NCBI GenBank assembly: GCA_008080565.1
Contig: VIKE01000002.1
Span: forward strand, 62,001 to 126,000
DNA from: Rhodocyclaceae bacterium
Lineage (GTDB): Bacteria > Pseudomonadota > Gammaproteobacteria > Burkholderiales > Rhodocyclaceae
Length of the DNA stretch: 64,000 nucleotides
Direction: 5' to 3'
In this document: piece by piece, positions 8,639 through 17,563 of the stretch
How the letters are laid out: each line of letters opens with the position of its first letter
Position numbering within the stretch: position 1 is the first letter of the stretch
Position numbers and translations under genes: made by a program
The notes under the pieces: generated by a model
The model's input: only the letters and a program-made list of their open reading frames with translations
Told to the model about the DNA's origin: nothing
Database searches by the model: none

Positions 8639-9511
8639 TTGCCAACAATGACGAAGCCAAGCGTTGCTCCGTGCAATGCGCTGACCATTGACGTCGAGGA
8701 TTACTTCCAGGTTTCGGCATTCGCCCCGCATATTCCCCGCTCCGACTGGGCCATTCGCGAATGCCGCGTTGAACGCAACGTAGACTGCATTCTTGCCATG
8801 CTCGATAGGCATGGCACGAAAGGTACTTTTTTCACACTGGGCTGGCTCGCAGAACGTTATCCGGCGGTCGTTCGGCGCATTGTCGACAGTGGCCATGAAC
8901 TGGCCAGCCATGGCTATGGCCACGAGCGAGCCAGCGATCAGACCCCGGAGAGTTTTTTTGCCGATATCAATCTTGCCAAGCTGATTCTCGAAGATCTCTC
9001 CGGCCATGAAGTGAAGGGTTATCGCGCCCCGAGCTTTTCAATCGGCGAGAAAAATTTGTGGGCCTTCGAATGTCTGGAGCGCGCTGGCTACCGCTACAGT
9101 TCAAGCATCTACCCGATTCGTCATGACCACTACGGCATGCCGAACGCGCCTCGCCACGCCCACGCCATTGGTGGCCTGGTCGAGATTCCCTGTACGACCC
9201 TACGCTTTCTCAACCGAAACTGGCCAGCCAGTGGTGGCGGCTACTTCCGGCTGATGCCCTACAGCCTGTCGCGATGGATGATCGAACGGATCAACCGGGT
9301 CGACCAGCTCCCGGCCGTGTTCTATTTTCATCCGTGGGAAGTGGACACGGGGCAACCCAGAATCCCCGGAATCAGCGCCAAGACGCGCTTCCGTCATTAC
9401 GTCAATATTCACCGGATGGAGCAACGCCTGAATCGCCTGCTTGCCGATTTCACATGGGGCCGCATGGACAAACTATTTCTCGCCCCTGTTGGTAGCACCA
9501 ATGGAGATTAA
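8639..9511 (+). CDS. XrtA-associated polysaccharide deacetylase (DUF3473, TIGR03006 type)
   Basis: A 290-residue NodB-fold enzyme likely to remove N-acetyl groups from the polymer or a precursor. Motifs seen are TIDVEDYF (catalytic and metal Asp), the His motif ELASHGYGHE, YRAPSFS, and the C-terminal HPWEVD typical of the DUF3473 extension. I keep the TTG at 8639 because AAGGG lies at 8625-8629, nine bases upstream, and the codon follows the wecB stop directly. The ATG at 8648 is the alternative but is 18 bases from that site. No signal peptide is seen, so it may act in the cytoplasm or be exported in an unusual way. Confidence 0.88.
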   Translation: MPTMTKPSVAPCNALTIDVEDYFQVSAFAPHIPRSDWAIRECRVERNVDCILAMLDRHGTKGTFFTLGWLAERYPAVVRRIVDSGHELASHGYGHERASDQTPESFFADINLAKLILEDLSGHEVKGYRAPSFSIGEKNLWAFECLERAGYRYSSSIYPIRHDHYGMPNAPRHAHAIGGLVEIPCTTLRFLNRNWPASGGGYFRLMPYSLSRWMIERINRVDQLPAVFYFHPWEVDTGQPRIPGISAKTRFRHYVNIHRMEQRLNRLLADFTWGRMDKLFLAPVGSTNGD

Positions 9512-10535
9512 GCAGCTCACTCTGACAGATACGGCAAACGCGGTGCACTGGGATGCATTCGTTCTGGCCTGTCCGGACGCCACTTTTTTCCATCGAGCCG
9601 CCTGGCAAAGCATTCTCCGCAATGTCTTCCGCCACCCGACCTATTTTCTCTATGCCGAGGAGGATGGAAAAATAGAAGGGGTGCTACCACTAGCCCATAT
9701 CAAGAGCCGGCTCTTTGGTAATTCGCTGATCGCCCTGCCTTTTGCCGTCTATGGCGGCGTTGCGGCCACCACACCGGAAGCCGCAACAGCGCTCGAGCAG
9801 GAAGCCCAGTCGCTGGCACGCAAGCTGGACGTCGATCATCTAGAATTTCGCAATATCCAACCCCGGCACGCTGATTGGCCAACCCAGGATCTCTACGTCA
9901 CTTTCCGCAAAGCAATCCTGGCTGACGTGGAGGCCAATATGCAGGCCATTCCGCGCAAGCAACGGGCGATGGTTAGAAAAGGCATCAACAATGGTCTTGT
10001 TTCCACGGTCGACCGGAAATCTGACCGATTTTTCAAACTGTTTGCCGACAACGTACACCGGCATGGTACGCCGGCCCTACCCAAGCGCTATTTCGATACC
10101 CTGCTCCGGGTCTTTGGCGACGACTGCGAAATCCTTACGGTCACCACACCTGATGGCAAACCGCTCAGTAGTGTCCTCTCCTTCTATTTCCGCGACGAAG
10201 TCCTGCCCTACTATGCCGGGGATGACGAGACGGCCCGCAACTTCGCCGCCAACGACTTCAAGTACTGGGAACTGATGCGTCGCAGTTGCGAACGCGGTTT
10301 CAAGGTTTTCGACTACGGCCGTAGCAAAGTGGGCACCGGCCCCTATTCATTCAAGAAAAACTGGGGCTTCGAGCCGCAAGCACTGCATTACGAATATTGT
10401 CTCTACAAGCGCGACAGCATTCCGCAGAACAACCCGAACAATGCCAAGTACAAACTGCTGATTGAAACCTGGCGGCGCATGCCGATTGGCTTGGCCAATC
10501 TTATCGGCCCGCACATCGTGCGTAATCTGGGCTGA
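9501..10535 (+). CDS. FemAB/GNAT-like protein, XrtA system-associated (TIGR03019 type)
   Basis: A 344-residue protein with two FemAB-like GNAT halves. Visible parts are the N-terminal FFHRAAWQSIL, the central IPRKQRAMVRKGINNGL, and the C-terminal FDYGRSKVGTGPYSFKKNWGF, which is characteristic of the family. It overlaps the deacetylase by 11 bases. FemAB-like enzymes transfer amino-acyl groups to amines, so a plausible job is to add an acyl or aminoacyl group to an amino sugar exposed by the neighbouring deacetylase. The substrate is unknown. The open frame to 9441 upstream is shadow sequence. Confidence 0.87.
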   Translation: MEIKQLTLTDTANAVHWDAFVLACPDATFFHRAAWQSILRNVFRHPTYFLYAEEDGKIEGVLPLAHIKSRLFGNSLIALPFAVYGGVAATTPEAATALEQEAQSLARKLDVDHLEFRNIQPRHADWPTQDLYVTFRKAILADVEANMQAIPRKQRAMVRKGINNGLVSTVDRKSDRFFKLFADNVHRHGTPALPKRYFDTLLRVFGDDCEILTVTTPDGKPLSSVLSFYFRDEVLPYYAGDDETARNFAANDFKYWELMRRSCERGFKVFDYGRSKVGTGPYSFKKNWGFEPQALHYEYCLYKRDSIPQNNPNNAKYKLLIETWRRMPIGLANLIGPHIVRNLG

Positions 10536-10537
10536 AC

Positions 10538-11749
10538 ATGGGGAACATTCTTTTCCTCGTCCATCGTCTGCCCTACCCCCCCAACAAAGGGGACAAAGTT
10601 CGCTCCTTTCATTTGCTCAAGCATCTGGCAGAAAGGCACCGTGTTTTCCTCGGCACCTTCGTCGATGACCCGGATGACATACAGCACATCGAGACCGTTC
10701 GCACCTATTGCAGCGATCTGTATGTAGCCCGACTGGAACCAAGGTTTGCCAAGCTGCGTAGCCTTAATGGATTACTTGCCGACGATCCGCTAACCCTTCG
10801 CTACTACCGTGATGTCAGGTTGCAGGACTGGGTCGACAACACCTGCCGACATAGAAATATCGACGCAGCGGTCATTTTTTGCTCAGCGATGGCCCAATAT
10901 ATTGAATCCATCCCCCGGCTACCGACCATCGTTGATTTTGTCGATGTCGATTCCGCCAAATGGACGCAATACGCGCCAAACCATCGCTGGCCCATGTCGT
11001 GGCTATACCGGCGAGAGGGCCAAAAACTGCTGGCTTACGAGCGCGAAGTCGCGGCCCGTGCCGCCCGATCATTTTTTGTTACAGAGGGCGAAGTCGAACT
11101 TTTCACTCGACTGGCCCCCGAGTGTGCGGTACGAGTCGAACCAGTCTGCAACGGGGTGGATGCCAATTACTTTGCCCCCGATGAAAACCGCGCCTCGCCC
11201 TTCGCTGCCAACGAGACTCCCGTGGTATTCACCGGCGCCATGGACTATCTGCCGAATATCGATGCGGTACGTTGGTTTGTCGCCGACATGTTGCCCCTGC
11301 TATGCGAACGATGGCCACAACTACGTTTCTACATCGTCGGCCGCAGTCCTACGGCGGAGGTTATGGCCCTGGGCAATGAAAGCGTCACTATCACCGGCAC
11401 GGTTCCCGATGTTCGCCCCTACCTCCAGCACGCGGCGGTAGTCGTCGCACCACTACGTATCGCCCGCGGCATCCAGAACAAGATCCTCGAAGCAATGGCC
11501 ATGGCCCGGCCCGTCGTGGCATCCAGTGAATGTGCTGGTGCGGTCGACGCCGATTTTGACCTGGAATTGAAAACTGCAACGACCCCCGCTGACTTCATCG
11601 CTGAAATCAACGCACTGTTGCAGGATCCCGAACGCTGCGCCAGCATCGGCAAGGCAGCCCGCCAAAGAGTAATTGCACGATACAGCTGGGAGGCCCATCT
11701 CGGCAGCATCGACCAATACCTTCCCGCCTCCCAGGAGGTCGCCGCATGA
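10538..11749 (+). CDS. PEP-CTERM/XrtA-associated glycosyltransferase (TIGR03087 type)
   Basis: A 403-residue GT-B fold glycosyltransferase of the GT4 type. The N-terminal FLVHRLPYPPNKGDKVRSFH binds near the acceptor. The C-terminal half has FTGAMDYLPNIDAVRWF, IVGRSPTAEV, and the donor-binding region APLRIARGIQNKILEAMAMARPVVAS. It is cytoplasmic and membrane-associated, adding a sugar to the lipid-linked repeat unit. It starts two bases after the FemAB-like gene and overlaps the exosortase gene by four bases (ATGA). Confidence 0.9.
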   Translation: MGNILFLVHRLPYPPNKGDKVRSFHLLKHLAERHRVFLGTFVDDPDDIQHIETVRTYCSDLYVARLEPRFAKLRSLNGLLADDPLTLRYYRDVRLQDWVDNTCRHRNIDAAVIFCSAMAQYIESIPRLPTIVDFVDVDSAKWTQYAPNHRWPMSWLYRREGQKLLAYEREVAARAARSFFVTEGEVELFTRLAPECAVRVEPVCNGVDANYFAPDENRASPFAANETPVVFTGAMDYLPNIDAVRWFVADMLPLLCERWPQLRFYIVGRSPTAEVMALGNESVTITGTVPDVRPYLQHAAVVVAPLRIARGIQNKILEAMAMARPVVASSECAGAVDADFDLELKTATTPADFIAEINALLQDPERCASIGKAARQRVIARYSWEAHLGSIDQYLPASQEVAA

Positions 11750-13260
11750 ACAGCCAGTCCAACTGGAAGCCGACCTTGGTCGCAATCGCACTGATCCTCC
11801 TCTGGATCGGCTATTGGTACTGGGATACTTTGGGGGCGATGGCGCAGATCTGGTGGCGCTCTGAAACCTACGCCCATGGACTCATCGTGCCACCTATTGC
11901 TCTGTGGCTCATCTGGAGAGACTGGCAGCGGCCTGCTGCGCTTTCCCCGCATCCCACCCTCTGGTTTGCCGTCCCGCTCGCCGGCTTCGTTTTCCTCTGG
12001 CTGCTGGGCGACCTAACCGCAGTCAACGCCCTGACCCAGTTTGCCGTCATTGGCATGATCGCGATCGCGATCATGGGCTTGGTTGGCAAGCCAATCAGCA
12101 AGATTCTGGCGTTCCCGCTACTCTTTCTGTTTTTTGCCGTCCCGGTCGGCGATTTCCTGCTGCCACGCCTGATGGAGTGGACCGCAGACTTTACCGTGCT
12201 GGCCCTGCGCTTGACCGGCATACCTGTTTTTCGCGAAGGTCAGAACTTCGTCATCCCCAGCGGCCACTGGTCTGTCGTCGAAGCCTGCAGCGGCGTCCGT
12301 TATCTGATCGCGTCGCTTACGGTCGGCACTCTTTACGCCTATTTAACCTATACCTCACTTAAGCGTCGCCTGATTTTCATTCTCGTTTCGCTGCTCGTTC
12401 CGATTCTGGCCAACTGGCTTCGTGCCTACATGATCGTTATGCTGGGCCACCTTTCCGGCAACAAACTCGCGGCCGGGGTAGACCATCTGATCTACGGCTG
12501 GGTCTTTTTTGGGGTGGTCATCGTCATCATGTTTGCAATTGGTGCTCGCTGGGCTGAACAACCAGTTCAGGCCGCCCAGCCCGCCACGTCGACCGCAAGC
12601 AGCGAGTACCAGAAACCGCTGCAAGCCTGGGTGACCACGCTCATTCTCACCCTCATTCTCGCCGCCGGCCCCCTCTACGAGAAGCGACTCCAGCAGGCCA
12701 ACACCGACGTAGTCATCAACCTTTCGCTACCAACCGCCGTCGGATCCTGGCACGCCGAGGCCCCCGTCACTGACTGGCAACCTCAATTCGCCAGTCCGTC
12801 GGTGGAGCGGCACTCGGCTTACATCAACCAGGGTGGCCAGGTTGGTCTCTACATCGCCTACTACCAAAACCAGAACTACGAGCGCAAGCTGGTGACCTCG
12901 ACCAACGTGCTTGTTACGTCAAATGACCCGGTCTGGCAAATCGTGGCAAATCGTCAGACAAATGCGAACTTCGGCGGCAGCGAATTGGCCGTTCGAGAGG
13001 CGGAACTGTTAAAGAAACAGGGCGTTGCTGATGAGCGCTACGTCGTCTGGAGCGTGTACTGGATCAACGGGCACCTCACCGCTAGCGACATCAAAGCAAA
13101 GTGGCTGACCGCATGGGCAATGCTCACTGGGCACGGCGACGACAGCGCCGCCATCATCTTCTACGCCCCCAAAAACTCGGCTGCCAAGGATCTGCAAGCC
13201 TTCGTCAACGAGGCTGGCGACGAAATCCTGCGCAGTCTGAACGAGGCACGGCCGAAATGA
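11746..13260 (+). CDS. xrtA: Exosortase XrtA with C-terminal EpsI domain
   Basis: A 504-residue integral membrane transpeptidase-like enzyme that recognises PEP-CTERM sorting signals. Residues 1-275 carry about eight membrane helices. The proposed catalytic triad is visible: Cys181 in VVEACSGVRYL, Arg226 in NWLRAYMIV, and His247 in GVDHLIYGW. After a linker and one more helix near 290-305, residues 310-504 form a periplasmic EpsI domain (LPTAVGSWHAE, IAYYQNQNYERKLV, VVWSVYWING), the fused arrangement usual for XrtA. It overlaps both neighbours by four bases. No PEP-CTERM substrate gene is present in this window, so substrates must lie elsewhere. Confidence 0.95.
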   Translation: MNSQSNWKPTLVAIALILLWIGYWYWDTLGAMAQIWWRSETYAHGLIVPPIALWLIWRDWQRPAALSPHPTLWFAVPLAGFVFLWLLGDLTAVNALTQFAVIGMIAIAIMGLVGKPISKILAFPLLFLFFAVPVGDFLLPRLMEWTADFTVLALRLTGIPVFREGQNFVIPSGHWSVVEACSGVRYLIASLTVGTLYAYLTYTSLKRRLIFILVSLLVPILANWLRAYMIVMLGHLSGNKLAAGVDHLIYGWVFFGVVIVIMFAIGARWAEQPVQAAQPATSTASSEYQKPLQAWVTTLILTLILAAGPLYEKRLQQANTDVVINLSLPTAVGSWHAEAPVTDWQPQFASPSVERHSAYINQGGQVGLYIAYYQNQNYERKLVTSTNVLVTSNDPVWQIVANRQTNANFGGSELAVREAELLKKQGVADERYVVWSVYWINGHLTASDIKAKWLTAWAMLTGHGDDSAAIIFYAPKNSAAKDLQAFVNEAGDEILRSLNEARPK

Positions 13261-14417
13261 GCCATGGGCGTCCCCTTATCGCCCACATCATGCACCGCTT
13301 CGACACAGGCGGTCTTGAAAACGGCGTCGTCAATCTGATCAACCATATGCCGGCCGATGCCTATCGCCATGCCGTCATCGCGCTTACCGAAGTCACCGAC
13401 TTCAAGAAGCGCATCAACCGACCTGATGTCCAGTTTTTTGCCCTGAACAAGCCCCCAGGGCATGTACTCTGGATCTATCCGCAGCTTTACCGACTATTCC
13501 GCCAACTCCAGCCCGCGATCGTGCACACCCGTAACCTGGCCGCGCTGGAAGCCACCGTGCCGGCCTGGGCAGCCCGCGTACCGGCCCGCATCCATGGCGA
13601 GCATGGCCGGGACGTTGGTGACTTCGATGGCACGAACAAGAAATGCCAATGGATTCGGCGGATTTACAGCCCGTTCGTGAAACATTACATAGCCCTGTCC
13701 CAAGATCTCGCGCACTATCTAACCAATCCCGTTGGCATTGGTGCAAAGCGCGTGACGCAAATCTATAACGGTGTGGACGCTACCCGTTTCCATCCCGCAA
13801 CTCAGCGGCAACACATTCCTGGCTCCCCGTTCAATGAAGCCGGGCTCTGGCTCATCGGCACCGCTGGCCGCATGCAGACCGTCAAGGATCAAACCAATCT
13901 GGCGCATGCCTTCGTTCAGGCCATCAAAACCGAACCTTCACTGAGTGGACGCCTGCGTCTGGTCATGGTCGGCGACGGCCCATTGCGCCTCGAATCACTG
14001 GCCATACTGGAAGCTGCCAACCTTGCCGAACTGGCATGGTTGCCCGGGGAACGCAACGATATTCCAGACATCATGCGCGGACTTGATTGTTTCGTTCTGC
14101 CTTCGCTCGGCGAAGGCATCTCCAACACCATCCTTGAAGCCATGGCCTGCGGGCTACCGGTGATCGCCACCGCTGTCGGCGGCAACCCGGAACTGGTCCA
14201 GGAGGGGCGCACTGGCCATCTGGTCCCGGCGGCGAATCCCGGCGCCCTCGCCCGAGCCATTATCGATCTGGCCCAATCCCCGGAAAAAGCCCGGGCCATG
14301 GGATATGCCGGACGCAAGCGCATTGAGGCACAATTCAGTATGACCGCCATGATAAACAGCTACCAGAAGATCTACGACCACCTGCTGGGCAGAATGCCAC
14401 GGTCAACAGGAAATTAA
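13257..14417 (+). CDS. PEP-CTERM/XrtA-associated glycosyltransferase (TIGR03088 type)
   Basis: A 386-residue GT4 glycosyltransferase. The N-terminus IAHIMHRFDTGGLENGVVNL is typical of the family. The acceptor side includes RIHGEHGRDVGDFDG, and the donor side has GRMQTVKDQTNLAHAF, LPGERNDIPDIMRGLD and PSLGEGISNTILEAMACGLP, with the Glu pair used for nucleotide-sugar binding. Start at the ATG at 13257, overlapping the exosortase stop (ATGA); the frame upstream to 13101 is shadow. Confidence 0.9.
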   Translation: MSHGRPLIAHIMHRFDTGGLENGVVNLINHMPADAYRHAVIALTEVTDFKKRINRPDVQFFALNKPPGHVLWIYPQLYRLFRQLQPAIVHTRNLAALEATVPAWAARVPARIHGEHGRDVGDFDGTNKKCQWIRRIYSPFVKHYIALSQDLAHYLTNPVGIGAKRVTQIYNGVDATRFHPATQRQHIPGSPFNEAGLWLIGTAGRMQTVKDQTNLAHAFVQAIKTEPSLSGRLRLVMVGDGPLRLESLAILEAANLAELAWLPGERNDIPDIMRGLDCFVLPSLGEGISNTILEAMACGLPVIATAVGGNPELVQEGRTGHLVPAANPGALARAIIDLAQSPEKARAMGYAGRKRIEAQFSMTAMINSYQKIYDHLLGRMPRSTGN

Positions 14418-14444
14418 CCCCAAAAACCAAATTACGAGAAACCC

Positions 14445-16352
14445 ATGTGCGGCATCACCGGCATCTTTGACACCCGAGGCAAACGCGACATCGATCGTGC
14501 GGTATTAAATCGCATGAACGAAGCGCAGTTCCATCGCGGCCCCGACGAAGGTGGTCTGCATATCGAACCCGGCGTCGGGCTCGGCCACCGGCGCCTCTCG
14601 ATTATCGACCTGTCTACTGGTCAGCAACCGCTCTACAACGAGGACAGCAGCGTCTGCGTTGTTTTCAACGGCGAAATCTACAACTATCAGGAACTCATCC
14701 CCGAACTGCAGACACTCGGCCACCACTTTCATACCCGTAGCGACACCGAAGTCATCGTGCACGCATGGGAGTCTTGGGGTGAGCGCTGCGTCGATCGCTT
14801 CCGCGGCATGTTCGCCTTCGCGCTGTGGGACCGCAATCGAGAAACGCTCTTTCTCGCTCGCGATCGCCTCGGCGTCAAACCGCTGCACTACGCTCTGCTC
14901 GATGACGGCACGTTTCTCTTCGGCTCCGAACTCAAATCGATCCTCGCCCACGGCGGCCTCAAGCGCGACATCGACCCCTGCGCCGTTGAGGAATACTTTG
15001 CCCTCGGCTACGTCGCTGAACCGCGCGCCATCTTCAAACAAGCAAAAAAGCTCCCACCTGCGTGTACTTTGCTCTTGCGTCGAGGCCAACCGGTCGGCGA
15101 ACCACGCGAATACTGGGACGTCCGCTTTACCCTCGACAACCCGATCAGCGATGCCGACGCTCGTGCCGAACTGACCCATCGCCTGGAAGAATCGATAAAA
15201 CTCCGGATGATCTCGGAAGTGCCGCTCGGCGCCTTTCTCTCCGGCGGCGTCGACTCCAGCGCCGTGGTGGCCATCATGGCCGGCCTGTCGGCCAACCCAG
15301 TCAACACCTGCTCAATCGGTTTCTCCGATCCCGCTTTCAACGAATCCGAATTCGCCAAAATGGTAGCCGACCGCTACCACACCAACCACCACCTCGACAT
15401 CGTCGAAAGCGACGACTTCGATCTCATTGACACCCTGGCCAAACTCTACGACGAACCCTACGCCGACAGTTCAGCCATCCCAACCTACCGCGTCTGCCAG
15501 CTTGCCCGTAAGCATGTCACTGTCGCGTTATCAGGCGACGGGGGAGACGAGAGCTTCGGCGGCTATCGCCGCTATCGGCTGCATATGATGGAAGAAAAGA
15601 TGCGCTCGGCCTTGCCGCTCGGCCTGCGCCGCCCACTGTTTGGCACGCTCGGCAAACTCTATCCGAAAGCCGATTGGGCACCGCGAGTCCTCCGGGCCAA
15701 GACCACTTTCGAAGGCCTGGCACGCAACTCCGTGGAAGCCTATTTCCACTCCGTGTCAATCCTGCGTGCACCGATGCGCGACCGCCTGTTCAGCGCCCAA
15801 TTCAAGTCCGAGCTAGGCGGTTATGATGCCCTCAAGGTATTTACCGATCATGCCGCCAAGGCCGACACCAGCGACCCGCTGGCGCTGATCCAATATCTTG
15901 ATCTAAAGACCTACTTGATCGGTGACATCAACACCAAGGTCGACCGCGCCAGCATGGCTCACTCGCTCGAAGTGCGCGAACCATTGATGGACCACAAGCT
16001 GATCGAATGGCTGGCCACCCTGCCCTCGACACAAAAGATCCGCGGTCAGGAAGGCAAGTATCTACTGAAGAAAAGTATGGAGCCCCTTCTGCCGAACGAC
16101 GTTCTCTACCGCCCAAAGATGGGCTTTTCGGTGCCGCTCGCACGCTGGTTCCGCGGCCCGCTCAAAGCGCGCGTACAGGAAGCCATTCTCGGGTCGCGGC
16201 TGGCCAACACCGGCTGGTTCAACCGTAGCTACCTGGAAGAATTGGTCCGCGACCACAGCAATGGTAGCCGCGACTACAGCGCATCTATCTGGACCATACT
16301 GATGTTCGAAGCCTTCCTGCGCAATGTTATGGAACAAGGTGAAGCTGCATGA
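14445..16352 (+). CDS. Asparagine-synthase-like amidotransferase 1, exosortase A-associated (TIGR03108 type)
   Basis: A 635-residue, two-domain enzyme. The N-terminal glutaminase begins MCGITGIFD with Cys2 as nucleophile and has HRGPDEGG and GHRRLSIIDLSTGQQPLYNED. The synthetase domain has the PP-loop FLSGGVDSSAVV, then LSGDGGDESFGGYRRYR and DHKLIEWLATLP. The family is fixed in exosortase A loci. It should amidate a carboxyl group, most reasonably a uronic acid of the polymer, using glutamine; the substrate is inferred. All catalytic motifs are intact, unlike the second homologue at 32882. It overlaps the next glycosyltransferase by four bases. Confidence 0.92.
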   Translation: MCGITGIFDTRGKRDIDRAVLNRMNEAQFHRGPDEGGLHIEPGVGLGHRRLSIIDLSTGQQPLYNEDSSVCVVFNGEIYNYQELIPELQTLGHHFHTRSDTEVIVHAWESWGERCVDRFRGMFAFALWDRNRETLFLARDRLGVKPLHYALLDDGTFLFGSELKSILAHGGLKRDIDPCAVEEYFALGYVAEPRAIFKQAKKLPPACTLLLRRGQPVGEPREYWDVRFTLDNPISDADARAELTHRLEESIKLRMISEVPLGAFLSGGVDSSAVVAIMAGLSANPVNTCSIGFSDPAFNESEFAKMVADRYHTNHHLDIVESDDFDLIDTLAKLYDEPYADSSAIPTYRVCQLARKHVTVALSGDGGDESFGGYRRYRLHMMEEKMRSALPLGLRRPLFGTLGKLYPKADWAPRVLRAKTTFEGLARNSVEAYFHSVSILRAPMRDRLFSAQFKSELGGYDALKVFTDHAAKADTSDPLALIQYLDLKTYLIGDINTKVDRASMAHSLEVREPLMDHKLIEWLATLPSTQKIRGQEGKYLLKKSMEPLLPNDVLYRPKMGFSVPLARWFRGPLKARVQEAILGSRLANTGWFNRSYLEELVRDHSNGSRDYSASIWTILMFEAFLRNVMEQGEAA

Positions 16353-17563
16353 TTCGCGTGCTCCACGTCCTCGACCATTCGATTCCCCTGCACAGTGGCT
16401 ACACTTTCCGCACCGCCGCGCTCTTACGCGAGCAGCGCGCCTTGGGTTGGGAAACTTTTCACCTAACCTCACCAAAGCAAGGCGAGACCTCCGCTCCCTT
16501 CGATGACGTCGATGGTCTGCGCTTCTATCGCACGCCAATAGCCAAAGGAACCTTGGCCAGAATCCCTCTGGGCAAGGAACTGGCCTTGATGAAGAAGCTG
16601 GAAGCCAGGCTGGAAGAAGTTGCACGCGAAATTCGCCCGGACATCATTCACGCCCATTCCCCTGTGCTCAATGCCCTGCCGGCAATCAAGGTCGCCCGCA
16701 AATTTGGCATCCCCGTCGTTTACGAAATCCGTGCCTTCTGGGAAGACGCCGCCGTCGACCATGGCAGTACCCACGAAGGCAGCCTGCGCTATCGGGCCAC
16801 CCGCAAGCTTGAGACCCGAGCCATCCAGAAGGTCGATCATGTCTTCACTATTTGCGAAGGTCTGCGCGCGGACATCGTGGCGCGCGGCATACCCGCCGCC
16901 AAGGTGACAGTGATTCCGAACGCTGTCGATGTCGATTCCTTCATGCTGGCGAGCCCGCCCGACCCGCAACTTCTGGAAAAATGGGGGCTGACCGGAAAAA
17001 CCGTAATCGGTTTCATCGGCTCCTTCTACGCCTACGAAGGCCTCGACCTGCTGCTCGATGCCCTGCCAGAATTGATCCGCCAGCGCCCGGAAGTACGTGT
17101 ATTACTGGTCGGCGGCGGTCCTCAGGAGGCCAATTTGCGCCAACAGGCCGAACGGCTCGGCCTCGCCAATTATGTCATCTTCACTGGCCGTGTGCCGCAC
17201 AAAGAGGTCGGGCGCTACTACGACCTAATCAACGTACTGGCCTACCCGCGCCACCCGATGCGCCTGACCGAACTGGTCACGCCACTCAAGCCACTCGAAG
17301 CCATGGCCCAAGGCCAACTATTCGTCGCTTCCGACGTCGGCGGCCACAAGGAACTGATCGAACATAACAAGACCGGCATTCTATTCGAGGCCGGCAATGG
17401 TGGCGCCCTGACCGAAGCACTGCTAGCCTTGCTCAACGACCGTCAACGGTGGCCGGAACTGAAGGCGAACGGCAGGCATTTCGTTGAAGCGGTGCGCAAC
17501 TGGCGAAATAGCGTGGCCAACTATGTCACCCCGTACCAACAACTCATCGGCCCAAAAAACTGA
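16349..17563 (+). CDS. Glycosyltransferase, exosortase A-associated (TIGR04063, Daro_2409 family)
   Basis: A 404-residue GT4 enzyme. The N-terminus MIRVLHVLDHSIPLHSGYTFRT is diagnostic for this exosortase-associated family. The middle has IHAHSPVLNALPAIKVARKF and YEIRAFWEDAAVD. The donor side has GFIGSFYAYEGLDLLLDALP, LLVGGGPQE, and LTELVTPLKPLEAMAQG with the conserved Glu. The start ATG overlaps the previous stop (ATGA) and the next gene follows immediately. Confidence 0.9.
   Translation: MIRVLHVLDHSIPLHSGYTFRTAALLREQRALGWETFHLTSPKQGETSAPFDDVDGLRFYRTPIAKGTLARIPLGKELALMKKLEARLEEVAREIRPDIIHAHSPVLNALPAIKVARKFGIPVVYEIRAFWEDAAVDHGSTHEGSLRYRATRKLETRAIQKVDHVFTICEGLRADIVARGIPAAKVTVIPNAVDVDSFMLASPPDPQLLEKWGLTGKTVIGFIGSFYAYEGLDLLLDALPELIRQRPEVRVLLVGGGPQEANLRQQAERLGLANYVIFTGRVPHKEVGRYYDLINVLAYPRHPMRLTELVTPLKPLEAMAQGQLFVASDVGGHKELIEHNKTGILFEAGNGGALTEALLALLNDRQRWPELKANGRHFVEAVRNWRNSVANYVTPYQQLIGPKN

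Noticed and set aside
8213-9007. A 264-codon open frame on the minus strand
   Set aside because: It spans the end of wecB and the start of the deacetylase on the other strand, both with clear motifs; no domain is seen in it.
14505-15179. A 224-codon open frame on the minus strand
   Set aside because: It is antisense to the intact amidotransferase at 14445, has no family features, and is a usual result of GC-rich codon bias.
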